DNA of 37,025 nt. Origin: Litorivicinus sp965656605. Its GTDB lineage: Bacteria > Pseudomonadota > Gammaproteobacteria > Pseudomonadales > Litorivicinaceae. The translations under genes and the position numbers were made by a program. Of the stretch, positions 33,981-37,025 are shown in pieces. The stretch spans positions 1 to 37,025 of the forward strand of contig CBFHLC010000017.1 of the NCBI GenBank assembly GCA_965656605.1, in the 5' to 3' direction. The notes under the pieces were generated by a model. The model saw only the letters and a list, made by a program, of their open reading frames with translations, had not been told where the DNA came from and ran no database searches. Positions within the stretch are counted from its first letter, which is position 1. Each line of letters begins with the position of its first letter.

Positions 33981-35698
33981 GCATCGCCCTGAGCGTGCAG
34001 GCGAGCGTATAAACCCTGCGCGTCGATCAATGTCTGGTGAGTACCCCGCTCAGCCACAGCGCCATCTTGCATCACCAAGATTTCGTCGGCACCGCGGATC
34101 GTCGATAAACGGTGCGCAATCACCAATACCCCTCGATGCTGCGACAACACATCCAAGGCGTCTTGGAAGGCTCGTTCAGATAGGTTGTCCAACGCACTGG
34201 TGGCCTCGTCTAGGATCAGAACCGGGGCATCGACCAGCAGCGCCCGGGCGATCGCTAAGCGCTGACGCTGACCGCCAGACAGCTGAGTGCCCTCGCTACC
34301 CAACTTTGCATCCAATCCACCGTCGAGCTTTTCTGCGAACTCTGCCGCCTGCGCCTGTTGCAAGGCGTCCCATAGCTGCTGATCAGTGCGTTCTAAGCCC
34401 AGGGTCAGGTTCTCGCGTAATGTGCCGTCGAACACCACCACTTGCTGACCCACCCATGCGAGTTGCGAGCGGAACGCATCCAGTCGGAAATCGTCGGCGT
34501 TGTGATCATTCAACAAAATACGCCCCGCGCTGGGCTCGTAGAATCGGGACACCAAGGCAGCCACCGTGGTTTTACCGGCACCCGACGGCCCTGCCAGCGC
34601 TGTAATCTTGCCCGGGCGCAACGAGAACGACAGATCCCGAATGGCTGGTGTATCACATCCGGCGTAAGCAAAGCTGACCGCGTCAAAATCCAGTGACTCA
34701 AAGGTGCCGGGGATGCTGCGACCTAGATCTTGTTCTTCATCCTGATCCAGGACTTCGAACAAGTCCCCTGCCGCGGCTAACCCACGCTGCAATACCGCGG
34801 AGATCTCGGATAGCTGACGTAGGGGCTTAGCCATCATCGATGCGGCCGTGATAAAGGCAACGAATGTGCCCGTGCTGGCCTCGCCTAGAAAACCAGGAGA
34901 TAACGCCAACCACACCAAGAATGACAGGCTCATCGCTACTAGTAACTGAATCAGCGGCACGCTAATCGCTTTCGTGCCGGCTAACTTCAGATTTTGTTTG
35001 CGGTTGTGCTCACTGACCTCGCCGAATTTCTCGGTCGCCATATCCTGCGCACCAAAGACTCGCAACACGCGACTGCCCTCGACCACTTCACCGACCTTTT
35101 GGGTCAAATCACCCATCGAGTCTTGGATCCGCTTGGACTGCCGTCGGAAGGCCTTGCCCGCGGCCGAGACCACCAATCCGATCAAGGGCGCCACCGCAAA
35201 AAACACCAAGGTTAACTGCCAATCGATCCATAGCATATAGGCCATCAACCCGATCACAAACAACCCTTCGCGCACCATCACGGTCACCGCGGTGGTTGCG
35301 GCCTGCGTTACCTGCTCTACGTTAAAGGTGATGCGACTGACCAAGTTACCCTGTCCAGACTGATCTAATAGCGTAACTGGGATGGTCAGGTATTTTTTGA
35401 ACAGATCCAGGCGAAAGACGTGCACTAAGTTGCGTGCCACCACTTCTAAAAAGTAGGTGCCCAAAAAGGTCCCAACCCCGCGCACCGCGAAAATGGCCAC
35501 CATCATTAATGGCAGACGCAGGCGATCGTCCGGGTTTTGCAGCTCTATCGCATCCACCAGCTGACGCATGATGTCTGCCAATGCCGCGCCAGATGAGGCG
35601 TACAGCACAAAGCCGAAGATACCGAGACCGAAAAATAGTGGGCTTGCTAACGCCCTTTTGAGCAGACGTTTATACAAACGCCAATCTTGATTATTCAC
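33977..35698 (-). CDS. msbA: Lipid A export ATP-binding/permease protein MsbA
   Basis: 573 residues, a fused ABC half-exporter that flips lipid A-core across the inner membrane as a dimer. The N-terminal ~320 residues contain six membrane helices. The nucleotide-binding domain has Walker A GPSGAGKTT, signature LSGGQRQRLAIARAL and Walker B LILDEATSALD, then the H-loop VIAHRLSTI. The start is GTG at 35698, overlapping the exbD stop. Confidence 0.96.
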   Translation of the reverse strand: MNNQDWRLYKRLLKRALASPLFFGLGIFGFVLYASSGAALADIMRQLVDAIELQNPDDRLRLPLMMVAIFAVRGVGTFLGTYFLEVVARNLVHVFRLDLFKKYLTIPVTLLDQSGQGNLVSRITFNVEQVTQAATTAVTVMVREGLFVIGLMAYMLWIDWQLTLVFFAVAPLIGLVVSAAGKAFRRQSKRIQDSMGDLTQKVGEVVEGSRVLRVFGAQDMATEKFGEVSEHNRKQNLKLAGTKAISVPLIQLLVAMSLSFLVWLALSPGFLGEASTGTFVAFITAASMMAKPLRQLSEISAVLQRGLAAAGDLFEVLDQDEEQDLGRSIPGTFESLDFDAVSFAYAGCDTPAIRDLSFSLRPGKITALAGPSGAGKTTVAALVSRFYEPSAGRILLNDHNADDFRLDAFRSQLAWVGQQVVVFDGTLRENLTLGLERTDQQLWDALQQAQAAEFAEKLDGGLDAKLGSEGTQLSGGQRQRLAIARALLVDAPVLILDEATSALDNLSERAFQDALDVLSQHRGVLVIAHRLSTIRGADEILVMQDGAVAERGTHQTLIDAQGLYARLHAQGDA

Positions 35699-36120
35699 TG
35701 ACCCTGCTGGGGTTCCTGTGCTTGAAAACGCACGCTATTTACGCCGATTTGGGAGGATAAATCCAGCAAAGTCATCACAGCTTGATGTGGTGCGCGGGCA
35801 TCCGCCGCCACAATCAACTCAGTTTCCGGTGTCAAATGACGCTCAAGCTCGGCGCCTAAATGCCGCCGGTTACCCGCCGGCACGGTGCGATCACCGATCT
35901 GCCACTCCCCCTCCGCATTAATCGCGATGGACAGGTTTTGAGGCACAGGGTCAGGGGCTTTGCCGCTGGCCTCTGGCAGGCGAATCTCGATTGCCGACTC
36001 GTCCAGAAAGGTCGAGGACACCATGAAAAAGATCAGCAGCAAGAACACCACATCAATCAGAGGCGTCAAATTCGGCCCGGATGCATCGCTGATATCGTGA
36101 TCGAAACGAAACTTCATCAA
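35695..36120 (-). CDS. exbD: ExbD/TolR-family biopolymer transport protein
   Basis: 141 residues. A short cytoplasmic N-terminus is followed by one membrane helix carrying the family Asp (PLIDVVFLLLIFFMVSSTF), then a periplasmic domain ending in the VMTLLDLSSQIGV segment. With the adjacent exbB it forms a proton-driven motor subunit. Because it sits in a lipid A operon after comEC rather than beside tonB or tolA, it belongs to the orphan ExbBD pairs found at this position in pseudomonads and relatives. The partner protein is unknown. Confidence 0.93.
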   Translation of the reverse strand: MMKFRFDHDISDASGPNLTPLIDVVFLLLIFFMVSSTFLDESAIEIRLPEASGKAPDPVPQNLSIAINAEGEWQIGDRTVPAGNRRHLGAELERHLTPETELIVAADARAPHQAVMTLLDLSSQIGVNSVRFQAQEPQQGQ

Positions 36121-36728
36121 GCAGCCCGACGATGCGATCCTGCATCGGCCCCAGGCACACTCAAAAAGCGCTCACAGCATCCTTCGATCTCGTTGAGCAA
36201 TGAGCGGGCGCGGCGCAGCAACAATCGATGTCCGATTAACGCCGGGATGGCCACGACCAAGCCTGTGGCCGTCGTCACCAGCGCCTGACTGATCCCACCG
36301 GCCAGCTTTGAGGCGTCACCGGCCCCGTGAATCATCAGGGTGCTGAACACATCGATCATGCCGATCACCGTGCCCAATAAACCCATCAGAGGGGCGATTG
36401 CGGCAATCACACCGAGTAATTCTAAATTTCGCTCTAAGCGGGATACCACCCAGGCGCTGTTGCCCGCGATGCTAGCCTCGCGTTGCTGACGATTGGCGCC
36501 AGCCATTAACGCATCGGAAAACAAGCGTCCCAGCAGACCTCGACCTTCAAGCTGGACCGCTTGCCCTGGTGAGAGTTGTGCCAATGACTCGGCTTTCTCG
36601 ACGACATCCGCCGGCAAGATGCCTGACCGCCGAAGCACCCACAAACGCTCCAAGATGATCGCCATGGCCAATACCGACGCCACGACAATGGGCCACATCA
36701 GCCAACCACCTTGTTCAAAATACATCAT
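36117..36728 (-). CDS. exbB: ExbB/TolQ/MotA-family proton channel protein
   Basis: 203 residues from ATG 36728, preceded by AAGGAT and overlapping the comEC stop (ATGA). Three membrane helices are evident: WLMWPIVVASVLAMAIILERLW, then GVIAAIAPLMGLLGTVIGMID and ALVTTATGLVVAIPALIGHRLL. The LMGLLGTVIGM and TTATGLVVAIPA pore motifs are typical. It works with ExbD encoded directly behind it (4-bp overlap). Confidence 0.94.
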   Translation of the reverse strand: MMYFEQGGWLMWPIVVASVLAMAIILERLWVLRRSGILPADVVEKAESLAQLSPGQAVQLEGRGLLGRLFSDALMAGANRQQREASIAGNSAWVVSRLERNLELLGVIAAIAPLMGLLGTVIGMIDVFSTLMIHGAGDASKLAGGISQALVTTATGLVVAIPALIGHRLLLRRARSLLNEIEGCCERFLSVPGADAGSHRRAA

Positions 36729-37025
36729 GCTGGATCCTTTTCTACCGCATAGTAAACGTAGTTGGCAGCGGGATTTTTGCGCGAGACACGAGTCCAATAC
36801 GACGCAGAATGCAACGGATGCGGCGTCAGCTCTTTGGAATTAAGATCGATGTATAGCGTGCCGACCGACCCTAAGCGCCAGGTGTTTGCGCCCAGAGCTT
36901 GCCATCCGGCCTCAACCTCAGGGTGCGGATGCTGCCAGCGGCCCAGTTTGGCCTGACTAAACACCACGTGATTGGGGTTCTGACGCGCTCCAATATCCGA
37001 ACTGAATCCATCCCGTGCCCCGTGA
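36725..37025 (-). CDS. comEC: ComEC/Rec2 C-terminal end, truncated by window
   Basis: Only the last ~99 residues are inside the window; the frame stays open to the window end. The visible HGARDGFSSDIGARQNPNHVVFSQAK and HPHPEVEAGWQALG pattern fits the C-terminal metallo-beta-lactamase-like domain of ComEC, where HGS..SS and NR..HP are expected. ComEC is the inner-membrane channel for DNA uptake. The position before exbB-exbD-msbA agrees with comEC (E. coli ycaI lies before msbA). Confidence 0.8.
   Translation of the reverse strand, partial: HGARDGFSSDIGARQNPNHVVFSQAKLGRWQHPHPEVEAGWQALGANTWRLGSVGTLYIDLNSKELTPHPLHSASYWTRVSRKNPAANYVYYAVEKDPA

Noticed and set aside
33793..34605. 270-residue plus-strand open frame over lpxK/msbA
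   Set aside because: It is antisense to two certain genes, has Arg/Pro/Ser-rich composition typical of shadow frames and no recognisable domain.

Overview
The window looks like chromosome of a free-living, probably marine gammaproteobacterium, perhaps Oceanospirillales-like (inference). The evidence is the arrangement fabD-fabG-acpP-fabF-mltG-tmk-holB-pilZ-tatD, the block yceD-rpmF beside sppA-rluC and a divergent rne, and the run comEC-exbB-exbD-msbA-lpxK-trm112-kdsB. RNase E residues also fall at the same numbers as in Escherichia coli (D303, D346, C404). No tRNA, rRNA or CRISPR array was seen.

Layout. (1) 1-5.2 kb: propionyl-CoA to succinyl-CoA route, with the 3' end of a biotin-dependent acyl-CoA carboxylase, methylmalonyl-CoA mutase, its GTPase chaperone MeaB and, after a secreted binding-protein-like gene and a CBS-domain gene, methylmalonyl-CoA epimerase. 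(2) 5.2-8.1 kb: a compact minus-strand operon tetR-moaA-thioesterase-AEC transporter. (3) 8.26-16.20 kb: a 7.9-kb accessory island bounded by two copies of a ~157-bp direct repeat. (4) 16.3-24.8 kb: a permuted papain-like amidase, then the tatD/pilZ/holB/tmk/mltG/fabF/acpP/fabG/fabD/rpmF/yceD housekeeping block. (5) 24.8-30.6 kb: maf, sppA, rluC and rne, the last with an 18-bp x 17 tandem repeat in its 3' part. (6) 30.6-37 kb: murB, a low-molecular-weight phosphatase, and lipid A/KDO and envelope genes ending in a truncated comEC.

The island is the most unusual part. The repeat at each end carries the whole tetR/amidase intergenic region plus the first codons of both genes. The island therefore appears to have entered between two divergent genes and duplicated their shared promoter region. 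Inside are a decayed IS256-family transposase and a divergent, LysR-controlled set of enzymes. On the minus strand these are an adducin/class II aldolase-like protein, a 2-oxoglutarate Fe(II) oxygenase of the BesD/HalD type with an intact HxD facial triad, a beta-hydroxyacid dehydrogenase and an M24-fold enzyme carrying the DddP (DMSP lyase) residue set. On the plus strand are LysR, a mandelate-racemase-type dehydratase and a GhrA-like 2-hydroxyacid dehydrogenase. I do not recognise this combination as a described pathway. It reads as a catabolic module for a small hydroxy-acid or osmolyte, with no transporter or kinase of its own. If the M24 enzyme does release acrylate from DMSP, the methylmalonyl-CoA genes at the left end could be a downstream sink, but that link is speculative.
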